Of a DNA stretch of 54,892 bases, positions 1 through 6,990 are shown one piece after another. A program made the position numbers and the translations under genes. Within the stretch, counting starts at the first letter, position 1, and each line of letters opens with the position of its first letter. Below the pieces are notes generated by a model. It saw only the letters and a list, made by a program, of their open reading frames with translations, had not been told where the DNA came from and searched no databases. The stretch is from Chryseobacterium flavum (GTDB lineage Bacteria; Bacteroidota; Bacteroidia; Flavobacteriales; Weeksellaceae): positions 1 through 54,892 of the forward strand of contig NZ_QNUE01000022.1 of the NCBI RefSeq assembly GCF_003385595.1, written 5' to 3'.

Positions 1-59
1 CTTAAACTGTAATCCTTCTGGGTACGTTTAATGTACGTGGATGTTAATGTTTCTGCCAT
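1..59 (-). CDS. Probable IS3-type transposase OrfA, 5' fragment cut by window edge
   Basis: An ATG at 59 on the minus strand opens a frame that runs off the left edge: MAETLTSTYIKRTQKDYSL. The stretch IKRTQKDYSL resembles the start of IS3-family OrfA proteins in flavobacteria, which bind DNA through an N-terminal helix-turn-helix that would lie outside the window. The 60-110 stretch upstream would then be the end of the element; I cannot define its terminal repeat with one end only. Only 19 residues are visible, so the family call is from recognition, not from a domain. Confidence 0.5.
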   Translation of the reverse strand, partial: MAETLTSTYIKRTQKDYSL

Positions 60-110
60 AACGATTCTTTTTTGTGTATCGCTATTTCAGGACGAGACAG
101 GATAAAGAAT

Positions 111-143
111 AAAAAAGCTGTCTCATTATGAGGCAGCTTTTTT
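111..143. terminator. Bidirectional intrinsic terminator
   Basis: Stem AAAAAAGCTGTCTC (111-124) pairs with GAGGCAGCTTTTTT (130-143) with one mismatch around a 5-base loop. It ends just before the azoreductase stop codon at 146, so it terminates azoR on the minus strand and, through its A/T arms, could also act on plus-strand transcription. Confidence 0.8.
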
Positions 144-145
144 AT

Positions 146-748
146 TTATTCTACGGAAATACTTTCAATACCTTTCTGTAATGCGGTTTCCTGGATACCC
201 GGTACAGCAAGTCCTTCCGCCCGGACTACTGAGATATCTGTCATTCCCATAAATCCTAGTGTCTGTGTAAGGTAGGGAATTACAAAATCATAAGCCTGCC
301 GTTCACCTTCTGAGTAAACTCCCCCGCTCGAAAAGGCAAGATACACTTTCTTGTTTTTGATCAGACCTTCAGGGCCGTTTTCACTGTAGCGAAAGGTAGC
401 GCCTGCTCTTGCAATATGATCAAGCCAGGATTTCAGCGTAGAGGTTATACCAAAGTTATACAACGGAGCTTCAATCACAATGATATCTGCTTCCTTTAGT
501 TCTGTAATAACCGTATCTGAAAGAACTACAGATTTTAATTGTTCAGGAGTACGGTGTTCAGCAGGAGTAAAAAATGCATGGATTTGTGCTTCTTCCAGGT
601 GTGGGAAAAGGGGGTTCGTTAAATCACGCTTTTTCAATATACTTCCCGGGTATTTTGCTGTAATTTTCTCTACAACTGCATTTCCCAGCTGTTTGCTGAC
701 CGATGCTTCGCTTCTTGGACTTGAACTGATATGAAGTATCTGTTTCAT
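146..748 (-). CDS. azoR: FMN-dependent NADH:quinone/azo oxidoreductase
   Basis: A 200-residue flavodoxin-fold protein, the usual AzoR length (about 200). The N-terminal SSPRSEASVSKQL is the FMN-phosphate loop, APLYNFGITSTLKSWLDHI (about residues 95-113) is the AzoR signature, and RAGATFRYSENGPEGL follows as in characterised AzoR proteins. Family members reduce quinones and azo compounds with NADH in the cytosol and protect against electrophile stress. It is divergent from an HxlR regulator at 863, a frequent pairing in which the regulator senses the electrophile and controls the reductase. A TAATTTTG box at 775-782 supplies the promoter and the ATG at 748 follows by 26 bases. Substrate cannot be told from sequence. 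Confidence 0.9.
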   Translation of the reverse strand: MKQILHISSSPRSEASVSKQLGNAVVEKITAKYPGSILKKRDLTNPLFPHLEEAQIHAFFTPAEHRTPEQLKSVVLSDTVITELKEADIIVIEAPLYNFGITSTLKSWLDHIARAGATFRYSENGPEGLIKNKKVYLAFSSGGVYSEGERQAYDFVIPYLTQTLGFMGMTDISVVRAEGLAVPGIQETALQKGIESISVE

Positions 749-774
749 TTTTTTATTTTTTTTAATTGGTGCTT

Positions 775-782
775 CAAAATTA
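775..782 (-). promoter_or_regulatory. -7 promoter box of azoR (TAATTTTG)
   Basis: Exact match on the minus strand to the Bacteroidetes TANNTTTG consensus, placed 26 bases before the azoR ATG. Confidence 0.6.
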
Positions 783-810
783 TCTATATTTACTAAAAAA
801 AAGATAGCAG

Positions 811-828
811 TTACTAAAAGGTTAGTAA
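811..828. promoter_or_regulatory. Palindromic operator candidate for the HxlR regulator
   Basis: TTACTAA (811-817), spacer AAGG, TTAGTAA (822-828): a perfect 7-bp inverted repeat in the azoR-hxlR intergenic region. A further half-site, AGGTTAGTAT, follows at 837-846. It lies about 28 bp upstream of the azoR -7 box and 35 bp upstream of the hxlR ATG, so one dimer could control both. HxlR proteins bind as dimers to such short palindromes. Confidence 0.55.
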
Positions 829-862
829 TAACTTTTAGGTTAGTATCCTGAAAATAAGTACA

Positions 863-1222
863 ATGAAAGAAGATAAATTAGCTTATTCACAGCCACAGTG
901 TACCACTCATTTATCTGCCACTGAAGATGCTTTATATGTTCTCGGAGGAAGGTGGACCATACGGGTGATGATTGCCATTTTGGGAGGACATACCCGATTC
1001 AATGAATTACAGCGGACCATACAGGGAATTTCGGCAAGGGTATTATCCGGTGAGCTGAAAAAACTGGAGATGAATCATCTCGTAGAAAGAACCGTTCTGG
1101 CTGACCAGAAGCCGGTGCTGGTAGAATATATACCCACAGATTACAGTAAATCTTTAAAAGATGTTATTGCTGCCCTGGCTGAATGGGGGGCAAACCATAA
1201 AAAGAAAATTACAGCTTCATAA
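863..1222 (+). CDS. HxlR-family winged-helix transcriptional regulator
   Basis: 119 residues, a typical single-domain HxlR protein. The motif GGRWTIRVMIAIL followed by TRFNELQRTIQGISARVLSGELKKLE (about residues 28-70) is the family winged helix. Cys13 just before the domain sits where HypR/QorR-type members carry the redox- or quinone-sensing cysteine, which suits its place next to azoR. The divergent layout and the shared palindrome at 811-828 point to control of azoR and of itself; that is inference. Confidence 0.9.
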   Translation: MKEDKLAYSQPQCTTHLSATEDALYVLGGRWTIRVMIAILGGHTRFNELQRTIQGISARVLSGELKKLEMNHLVERTVLADQKPVLVEYIPTDYSKSLKDVIAALAEWGANHKKKITAS

Positions 1223-1360
1223 AGATATCAGATTTATATCATTTACAGGTGCATGGTTATTGCATTCGCCTGCATCTGTCAAAAGCTGTTTTTGTGGTAT
1301 TTTATTAGTTGTATCATTTCCCATACTTTAACTATTTTTACTCAAAATTATAATGATAAG

Positions 1361-1957
1361 ATGATCATATGCGAAGACCTGTTATTTTCTCACGGTGCTC
1401 AGGTGGAAAAATATAGTGCTGCAGACTATATTTTTGAAGAGGGTACATCCGCCAAATTTTATATGCAGATAAAGTATGGTACCGTAAAGCTGAATACCTT
1501 TCTAGAAGATGGAAAAGAATTTGTTCACGGATTTCCTTTTGAAGGTCATTGCATTGGAGAAAGTTATTTGTTTACCGGGCATCATTATGCTGTAAATGCC
1601 ATAGCTGTTACAAGCTGTGAAATTATCAGGGTACCAAAAAATAAGCTGTTAAATATCTTACTTGAAAAGCCTTCACTGATGTTAGCCCTGAATAAATACA
1701 CGGCTGACCGGTTGCATTTCAGATATCTGGTTTCCAGTTTTCTGGCTATTTCTGATCCTATGATCAAACTTGAAAAACTATTTGACCACATTAAGAGTTA
1801 TTTCGGTTATGAAGAAGCATATTCCTTTTTAATTCCCTACACCAGGCAGCAGATCGCTACGTTAACAGGTCTGAGGGTGGAAACGGTCATCAGAAATATA
1901 AAAAAAATGCACAAGCATAAACTTGTTAAACTTGACAGTACCAGAATTTATTATTGA
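1361..1957 (+). CDS. Crp/Fnr-family transcriptional regulator
   Basis: 198 residues from the ATG at 1361. The frame is open further up to an ATG at 1253, but the extra 36 residues are hydrophobic and unlike the family, whose members start close to the cyclic-nucleotide-binding fold (EDLLFSHGAQVEKYSAADYIFEEG here). The N-terminal beta-barrel covers roughly residues 10-115 and the C-terminal helix-turn-helix is YTRQQIATLTGLRVETVIRNIKKM (about 158-181). No cysteine cluster for an Fe-S centre is visible, so it is probably not an oxygen sensor of the FNR kind. Effector and targets are unknown. It stands alone and ends near the convergent usp gene. Confidence 0.85.
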   Translation: MIICEDLLFSHGAQVEKYSAADYIFEEGTSAKFYMQIKYGTVKLNTFLEDGKEFVHGFPFEGHCIGESYLFTGHHYAVNAIAVTSCEIIRVPKNKLLNILLEKPSLMLALNKYTADRLHFRYLVSSFLAISDPMIKLEKLFDHIKSYFGYEEAYSFLIPYTRQQIATLTGLRVETVIRNIKKMHKHKLVKLDSTRIYY

Positions 1958-2004
1958 TCTCGGGATATTGACTGATTTATTTAACCCGATGGCTGGCGTC
2001 TGCA

Positions 2005-2850
2005 TTATTTCAATACCAGAACAGGCTGGGCTGTATTTTCATAGATAGCTTCAGAAATACTTTTGCTTGCCAGATAATAAAGGAAACTGTGTCTGCCGGG
2101 CAGTGCAATAATGAGATCAGTTTCATGTGAAGAAGCAAAAGACAGGATTCCGCTAATCACATTTTTATCATGTGAATAATGGATCTTGCTTGGAATTTCC
2201 GTTAAATGTCGGTGAATATATTCTTCAAGTTTTTCCTTTTTATCTGTACTGACCTTATCATCTTCCCCGGTATTGATATGCAGAAAGGATAAACGAACAT
2301 CCTGCTTTTCAATAACCGATTTATGGTGAAATAATCTTTCCAGATTTTTTATTTCATTAATATCGCACGGAATAAGTATATTTTTAACCGTATGATAGTG
2401 ATAGTTATGGGGAACAATTAATGTTTTAACAGGACTGGTTCTTGCAATACTGACAATATTATCTGAAACATAACTGTCATTGCCTGAAGAAGCATCGCTT
2501 CCTAAAATAATCAGTTCTATAGAAGGCTGGTTCTTTAAAATCTTATGGATACTCCGTGTAACCGCCCAGTCACTTAATACTTTTGAAACTTTAATTTCCG
2601 GGGATTTTTCAGTGATGCTGCTGCTTAGCTGATCCAGTAATAATTCTGTTCTCTCCAGAAGCTTGTTGACACTTTCTTCATTTACAAATGAATGACCTTC
2701 AGCAATATGGAGGAAGTCAAATTCTGATTCTCCGGCGGTTTTTAAAAGAATAATATGCTGATATTCATATTTGCCGGCCCATTCCACGGCAAATTTCACT
2801 GCATTTTCCGTTGTGGGAGTGAAGTCAACAGGTACAAGAATTGTTTTCAT
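2005..2850 (-). CDS. Universal stress protein, tandem UspA domains
   Basis: 281 residues with two Usp modules. The first starts MKTILVPVDFTPTTENAVKFAVEWA and contains LIILGSDASSGNDSYVSDN followed by PVKTLIVPH; the second starts KNILIPCDINEIKNLERLF and ends LIIALPGRHSFLYYLASKSISEAIYENTAQPVLVLK. Canonical ATP-binding G-x2-G-x9-G(S/T) motifs are only partly recognisable, so nucleotide binding is uncertain. Its ATG at 2850 is four bases after the stop of the marR gene, so the two form an operon under the palindromic operator at 3386-3415. Two-domain Usp proteins are common in Bacteroidetes stress responses. Confidence 0.88.
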   Translation of the reverse strand: MKTILVPVDFTPTTENAVKFAVEWAGKYEYQHIILLKTAGESEFDFLHIAEGHSFVNEESVNKLLERTELLLDQLSSSITEKSPEIKVSKVLSDWAVTRSIHKILKNQPSIELIILGSDASSGNDSYVSDNIVSIARTSPVKTLIVPHNYHYHTVKNILIPCDINEIKNLERLFHHKSVIEKQDVRLSFLHINTGEDDKVSTDKKEKLEEYIHRHLTEIPSKIHYSHDKNVISGILSFASSHETDLIIALPGRHSFLYYLASKSISEAIYENTAQPVLVLK

Positions 2851-2854
2851 ATTG

Positions 2855-3322
2855 CTATATTTTTAAATCCTGTTCATTAAGGTTTGCTGTCATTTTTTTT
2901 ACCAGATGAAGTGCTTTCCGGATTTCTTCCTCAGAAAGATCGTCAGCTGCTTTTTCATAGAGTTCCAATGCCCACGGGTAAATGGTTTTTACCACCTGAT
3001 TCCCTTTGGTAGTTAGAAAGATCTGTTTATTTCTCCGGTCATTTTCATTGGCTGTTCTTTCAACCAGCTCCCGCTTTACAAGGCTGTTAATAAGATAGGT
3101 AATACTGGATTTATCTTTGCTTATCGTATTACTGATTTCCTGTTGGTTAATACCGTTGTTACGGGATAAGAGACCCAAAATTTCAACCAGTTCGAAAGAA
3201 AGATCCGGATCATATTCATTAATTTTAGCCTGGATTTTTTGCCGTAAAGAAGTTTTCATTTCGTTCATTGCCAGACCTAATTCCAAAGCCAGTTCTGAAA
3301 TATTATTTTTCCTTTTAGACAT
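2855..3322 (-). CDS. MarR-family transcriptional regulator
   Basis: 155 residues with the MarR winged helix: LSRNNGINQQEISNTISKDKSSITYLINSLVKRELVERTANENDRRNKQIFLTTKG (about residues 52-108) holds the recognition helix and the DxR wing signature (DRRNK). First gene of a two-gene operon with the universal stress protein. A 30-bp perfect palindrome sits next to its own -7 box, as expected for autorepression. Ligand unknown. Confidence 0.92.
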   Translation of the reverse strand: MSKRKNNISELALELGLAMNEMKTSLRQKIQAKINEYDPDLSFELVEILGLLSRNNGINQQEISNTISKDKSSITYLINSLVKRELVERTANENDRRNKQIFLTTKGNQVVKTIYPWALELYEKAADDLSEEEIRKALHLVKKMTANLNEQDLKI

Positions 3323-3375
3323 TTTATAAAATTATATCCGTAAACTACGACCTGCAAAAGGCCCTGTACTCTACA

Positions 3376-3383
3376 CAAATATA
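3376..3383 (-). promoter_or_regulatory. -7 promoter box of marR-usp (TATATTTG)
   Basis: Exact TANNTTTG match on the minus strand, two bases downstream of the 3386-3415 palindrome. It implies a leader of about 45 bases before the marR ATG at 3322. Confidence 0.7.
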
Positions 3384-3385
3384 CG

Positions 3386-3415
3386 AAAAATTAGTTTTAA
3401 TTAAAACTAATTTTT
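3386..3415. promoter_or_regulatory. 30-bp perfect palindrome, probable MarR operator
   Basis: Symmetric about 3400/3401; the central 20 bases read TTAGTTTTAATTAAAACTAA and the symmetry extends through five A/T on each side. MarR dimers typically bind such TTAGTT-type palindromes. It occupies the region just upstream of the -7 box, where a bound dimer would block RNA polymerase. Confidence 0.75.
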
Positions 3416-3640
3416 AGAAAAAAACAACTGAATGCGCTTGATAATTCTGGTGTTTCAATAAAAGTACAACTCTCAGTAGAAATGAAGACAGACTTTCCGG
3501 GATACTCAAAACATCAGGGAATGAAAAATAGAAATACACTGCAGCAGTTACAGTTTGCCTGAGTGTTACAAGATGAGTCTGTCCGACCTGTTGAAAAAGA
3601 TAAAAAAAGAACTGTCAATGTAAACAGGATATGGAAGGGG

Positions 3641-4675
3641 TTATTTTCCGGCAATGCTTTCCAATACAACATTTTTAATAGCAGCTTCTTTGTAGCTCCA
3701 GTATTCCCTGTTTTCCGGCATCTGATTTTCAAGAATGATCAGACTGGTATCAACGGTAGGGAAATACACATTAAGACAGGTAAAACCATCTCCTAATCCG
3801 GTAACTCCAAAATAATCCAGGCCTTTCTCCTTAATAATCCGGACATTGTACCCAAATCCCGTTTTATCCTTTCCGAAAACATTATGCTGGGATTGTGCAG
3901 AAGCAGTCAGCATAGCTTTCTGAAACCGGGGAGACAGTAGTTTTCCTTTATACAGGGCCTGATTCCATTTTGCCAGATCTTCAGCAGTGGAAATAATTCC
4001 TGCAGCAGATAGTATAGAGTCGTCTAAGAACGAATCTTCCACTTTTGTAAAATGGTTTTCATTATTCATAAAACCGCAAACCAAGGCCTGATTATTTTGT
4101 TTGCTGTAACAGAAGGTTCTTTCCATTTTCAGCTTTTTAAAAAGGTTGCCGGCAAGTTCTGAAAAGCTTTTTCCGCTTGTATTCTGAAGAATTTTTCCCA
4201 GCAGTATGTAAGAAAGATTTCCATATTTGAAGTCTGATCCGGGTTTGAAAAGCAATGGCTTTTTCAAATCTGTAATACCGTGGGTATGGTTAAGCAGATA
4301 ATGAATGGTAACCGTATCTGCCCAGGGTTGTGTCAATTCAGGGAGGTAGTTCCTGACAGGAGTCTGTAGATCCAGATTTCCCTTTTCTGCTTCCTGGAGG
4401 ATCAAAACAGCAGTTATTTGTTTTGAATTGGACATAATTTCGAACTGATCATTGACTTTCAAAGGTATTTTGTGTTCAAAATCTTTATAGCCGTTTGCTT
4501 TTATATACTTTGTTTTTCCTCCCTGGGATATCAGGATGACTCCATTGAATGAAACCGGAGAAGATGCCGCTGCAATACTGTCTATCTTCTTTATATATGG
4601 ATCAGCAGATTGCGCATTGATGATCATGGGGCACAGGACTGATATAACGGATAAAAAAAATGTTTTGAAAATCAT
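3641..4675 (-). CDS. Exported serine hydrolase (class C beta-lactamase/PBP-like)
   Basis: 344 residues with a signal peptide (MIFKTFFLSVISVLCPMIINAQ, cleavage likely after NAQ). The beta-lactamase/esterase fold shows SxxK as Ser82-Lys85 (SNSK), the second motif YGN in FKYGNLSYILLG, and HTHGITDL downstream of LLNH. The class carries out serine acyl-enzyme hydrolysis of peptides, esters or beta-lactams in the periplasm; sequence alone does not show beta-lactamase activity. A small gene ends 13 bases upstream and may be cotranscribed. The paralogue at 50491-51513 has the same fold but is a lipoprotein. Confidence 0.85.
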   Translation of the reverse strand: MIFKTFFLSVISVLCPMIINAQSADPYIKKIDSIAAASSPVSFNGVILISQGGKTKYIKANGYKDFEHKIPLKVNDQFEIMSNSKQITAVLILQEAEKGNLDLQTPVRNYLPELTQPWADTVTIHYLLNHTHGITDLKKPLLFKPGSDFKYGNLSYILLGKILQNTSGKSFSELAGNLFKKLKMERTFCYSKQNNQALVCGFMNNENHFTKVEDSFLDDSILSAAGIISTAEDLAKWNQALYKGKLLSPRFQKAMLTASAQSQHNVFGKDKTGFGYNVRIIKEKGLDYFGVTGLGDGFTCLNVYFPTVDTSLIILENQMPENREYWSYKEAAIKNVVLESIAGK

Positions 4676-4688
4676 GTTTCTGAGTGGA

Positions 4689-4883
4689 TTAGTTTTTTAT
4701 ATATTCATAAATTTTCTGGGTCATAAATTTTCTTTCTTCATCATTGGCATCATTATCCATATTATTGTGATTAATACCAGTAATTTCCGCAGTGATTTCG
4801 TATTCCTTTTTTTCTTCGTCAGCAGGAAGATCGTTGGAACGAAGCGTGTAAATATGGGGTGTTTTTGTTCTGGGAAGTGGCAT
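4689..4883 (-). CDS. Small hypothetical protein, 64 aa
   Basis: A highly charged, soluble 64-residue product starting MPLPRTKTPHIYTLRSNDLPADEEKKEYEITAE and ending KFMTQKIYEYIKN. No signal peptide, no membrane segment and no domain I recognise. It lies directly upstream of the serine hydrolase on the same strand with a 13-base gap. The composition (acidic centre, amphipathic C-terminal helix) looks like a real protein rather than a shadow frame, and no better frame covers this stretch. Confidence 0.5.
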   Translation of the reverse strand: MPLPRTKTPHIYTLRSNDLPADEEKKEYEITAEITGINHNNMDNDANDEERKFMTQKIYEYIKN

Positions 4884-4952
4884 TATGCGATTATATGCTA
4901 ATTTAATTAAAAAATAGGAAGGGCATTATATATTTATTGTATAAAACAAGAA

Positions 4953-4977
4953 ATCCCCGGCAAAATCTGTCGGGGAT
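4953..4977. terminator. Terminator-like hairpin after the small lipoprotein gene
   Basis: ATCCCCG (4953-4959) and CGGGGAT (4971-4977) form a 7-bp GC-rich stem with an 11-base loop. It is 20 bases past the stop of the minus-strand lipoprotein at 4998, but the T-tract on that strand is broken. Confidence 0.55.
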
Positions 4978-4997
4978 CGTTTTTCTGCTATATGTCT

Positions 4998-5165
4998 TTA
5001 TTTGTATTGTCCGGGTGCATAGTGTTTAGCTGATTTGGAACCTGTTACTTTTTTTACCTGCCCTGGAGGAAGTCCATGATTTCCGTTGGGTTTCAATCTC
5101 GGGGCACAAGAAATAACAAAGGATCCGAGGAGAACAATAAGGCCTAATTTTTTTATTGTATTCAT
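4998..5165 (-). CDS. Small lipoprotein, 55 aa
   Basis: A 55-residue product beginning MNTIKKLGLIVLLGSFVISC: a positively charged N-terminus, hydrophobic core and lipobox VISC with Cys20. The remaining 35 residues (APRLKPNGNHGLPPGQVKKV and a tail ending APGQYK) are basic and rich in Pro and Gly. Very similar short lipoproteins are frequent in Flavobacteriia and sometimes carry a misleading quinol oxidase subunit 4 label. Probably anchored in the outer or inner membrane; function unknown. It has its own terminator hairpin downstream. Confidence 0.75.
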   Translation of the reverse strand: MNTIKKLGLIVLLGSFVISCAPRLKPNGNHGLPPGQVKKVTGSKSAKHYAPGQYK

Positions 5166-5327
5166 AATGTATTTTTATAGTAATCAATAAAAAAGCATGC
5201 CAAACTGATCTGATAAAATAGTGTAAGGAATATATTCATTGTTTAAAGGATTTACCTCAATAGCCGGTCTTTTTTGAAGGAATGAATTTTGCAGTCATCA
5301 TCACAATGATGTAAAATAATAGGTATC

Positions 5328-5681
5328 ATGTCTGAAATAGCATTAAAACGAGTTTATGAATCTCCTTCTCCGGACGATGGATATCGTGTACTGGTGGACC
5401 GGCTGTGGCCAAGAGGACTTTCTAAGGAACATGCTGATATCAATGAATGGAATAAAGAACTTGCTCCGTCTGCTGAGCTCAGAAAATGGTTTCATCATGA
5501 TCCCCGGTTATGGGATGAATTTTCTGAAAAGTATATGGAAGAACTTCAGGATGCCAGTCCGGGTAAAGATTTTCTTAAACGTCTTAAAGATCAGGAGAAA
5601 ATTACATTGGTGTATGCTGCAAAAGATGAAGAGCATTGCCATCCTGTTATTTTAAAAAAATATCTGGAAAGCCTTATGTAA
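5328..5681 (+). CDS. DUF488 family protein
   Basis: 117 residues with the DUF488 pattern: LKRVYESPSPDDGYRVLVDRLWPRGLSKE near the N-terminus, then ELAPSAELRKWFHHDPRLWDEFSEKY and LVYAAKDEEHCHPVILKKYL at the end. The family, about 115-120 residues in this short form, is widespread but has no established enzyme activity; the conserved Arg/Trp/Asp and the terminal H-x-H suggest a small binding pocket. It stands alone and converges with the MFS gene, sharing a bidirectional terminator. Confidence 0.9.
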   Translation: MSEIALKRVYESPSPDDGYRVLVDRLWPRGLSKEHADINEWNKELAPSAELRKWFHHDPRLWDEFSEKYMEELQDASPGKDFLKRLKDQEKITLVYAAKDEEHCHPVILKKYLESLM

Positions 5682-5684
5682 TAT

Positions 5685-5713
5685 AAAAAGCAGAGATTAA
5701 CCCTCTGCTTTTT
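5685..5713. terminator. Bidirectional terminator between DUF488 and MFS genes
   Basis: AAAAAGCAGAG (5685-5695) pairs perfectly with CTCTGCTTTTT (5703-5713) around a 7-base loop. It lies between convergent genes and its right arm includes the last codons of the MFS gene. Confidence 0.8.
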
Positions 5714-6908
5714 CTTTTTTGACAGCCTGATGCATAAGGAGAATGATTCCGAAAAGGATAAAAGCAATAATCAGATAACGCCAGGCAAGTCCTTTTTGCT
5801 CTGTTACGGTTCCGGTTACCGAAATAATAAAACTGGTAACTGAGGTGATCACATATACCAGACCTCCCATCAACCCTCCGGCTGTTCCTGCATTTTTAGG
5901 GAAATACAACATACTGGTTGTAAAGAAGGAGGTGAATAAAATCCCGGAGCAGATATGAATAAAAAATGCAAAAGGAACCATAATAAACAGGCTTTCTTCA
6001 AAACTGCTGGTGATAATCAATGCTGTAATAAGGATAAGCTGCAGTAAAATGGGTTGTAGGATACGCGATTTAAATCCTAATGTCAGTCTGCGTTTCCCGA
6101 TAAATCCACCGATCATCCATGAGAACCCTAAAATCAATGTACAGTATCCGATGACTACAGGGGTAAAGTGAAACGTATTTTCAATAATAAAAGGCCCGGT
6201 GATGTTAAATACCATAACAATAGAGTAGCTTAACCCTAAAATAAAGATGCCCAGCATAAAAATCCTGTTTTTTAGCATCATTTTGTACAAACTGATATTT
6301 TCTGCCAGATCCAGTTTTTTCTTTTCAGGAAGGCTCTCCCCACTGAAAAACCATTCAAATAAAAACAGGAATCCCGCATAGAAGGCCAGGAAATAAAAAT
6401 TCGCATGCCAGTTAAAAAGTTTTTCAAGATACCCTCCAAGAAAGGGAGCAAGAATAGGCCCGCAGGACCATACAATGGTAAAATAACTCAGATAATGCTT
6501 TACCCGCTCTGCGTCGTAAATATCCACAAATATAGCACGTGTAGCCACAACTAGCACCGATACGGCAGCGCCCTGAAGTATACGGAGCAGGCAGATCAGG
6601 AAGATGCTGCTGGTCATGGTAATCAAAATACTGCTGATTACCAATAAGAATAAAGCTACTAATTTAGGGCGGTAACGTCCTATACTGTCCAGGATTCCGC
6701 CTACAAACAGCTGGGATATACCATAACTTAATAAATAGGACGTTAAAGTGATCTGGATATCTTTTTCGGAGACCGTCATTTCCTTAGCCATAGAAGGGAA
6801 TGATGGTAAATAAATATCTGTGACAAATCCCGAAAGGGGGATAGACACAAAGGCCATAATGGTTATTAATCTGATACGCTGTTCAGATGCTTCTCTCAAC
6901 ATATTCAT
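5697..6908 (-). CDS. MFS drug-efflux transporter, Bcr/CflA type
   Basis: 403 residues with twelve hydrophobic segments. The DHA1/Bcr-CflA signature is clear: SGFVTDIYLPSFPSMAKEM in and after helix 1 and QLFVGGILDSIGRYRPKL as loop 2-3 motif A, followed by LRILQGAAVSVLVVATRAIFVD. Members export drugs or small metabolites by proton antiport. I place the start at the ATG at 6908 (MNMLREASEQRIRLITI); the frame is open to a TTG at 6926, but that TTG is the end of the TATTTTTG -7 box and could not be on the mRNA. It follows an AraC regulator on the same strand with an operator-like motif between them, so the AraC protein is the likely controller. Confidence 0.88.
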   Translation of the reverse strand: MNMLREASEQRIRLITIMAFVSIPLSGFVTDIYLPSFPSMAKEMTVSEKDIQITLTSYLLSYGISQLFVGGILDSIGRYRPKLVALFLLVISSILITMTSSIFLICLLRILQGAAVSVLVVATRAIFVDIYDAERVKHYLSYFTIVWSCGPILAPFLGGYLEKLFNWHANFYFLAFYAGFLFLFEWFFSGESLPEKKKLDLAENISLYKMMLKNRIFMLGIFILGLSYSIVMVFNITGPFIIENTFHFTPVVIGYCTLILGFSWMIGGFIGKRRLTLGFKSRILQPILLQLILITALIITSSFEESLFIMVPFAFFIHICSGILFTSFFTTSMLYFPKNAGTAGGLMGGLVYVITSVTSFIISVTGTVTEQKGLAWRYLIIAFILFGIILLMHQAVKKEKAEG

Positions 6909-6923
6909 TCTTTTTTTACCATA

Positions 6924-6931
6924 CAAAAATA
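6924..6931 (-). promoter_or_regulatory. -7 promoter box of the MFS gene (TATTTTTG)
   Basis: Exact TANNTTTG match 15 bases before the ATG at 6908, so the leader is very short. Exactly 46 bases upstream ends the 12-bp motif at 6978-6989. Confidence 0.7.
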
Positions 6932-6977
6932 AGCCACGAGATGCAGAAATGAATTTTAAAAGACAAAGTAAAAATTA

Positions 6978-6989
6978 CAAAATTCAAAT
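6978..6989 (-). promoter_or_regulatory. Putative AraC operator (ATTTGAATTTTG) upstream of the MFS gene
   Basis: The same 12 bases occur at 38031-38042 in front of the SDR gene in the second AraC locus, again immediately after the araC stop and again 46 bases from the -7 box. Two other -7 boxes of the araC genes run into a related sequence. See findings. Confidence 0.5.
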
Positions 6990-6990
6990 A

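Noticed and set aside
1253..1360. Hydrophobic N-terminal extension of the Crp/Fnr regulator
   Set aside because: Unlike family members, and a good ATG at 1361 begins right before the conserved domain.
3563..3796. Plus-strand frame at the 3' side of the first serine hydrolase
   Set aside because: Overlaps the hydrolase C-terminus in antisense; the part outside is short and shows no recognisable protein.
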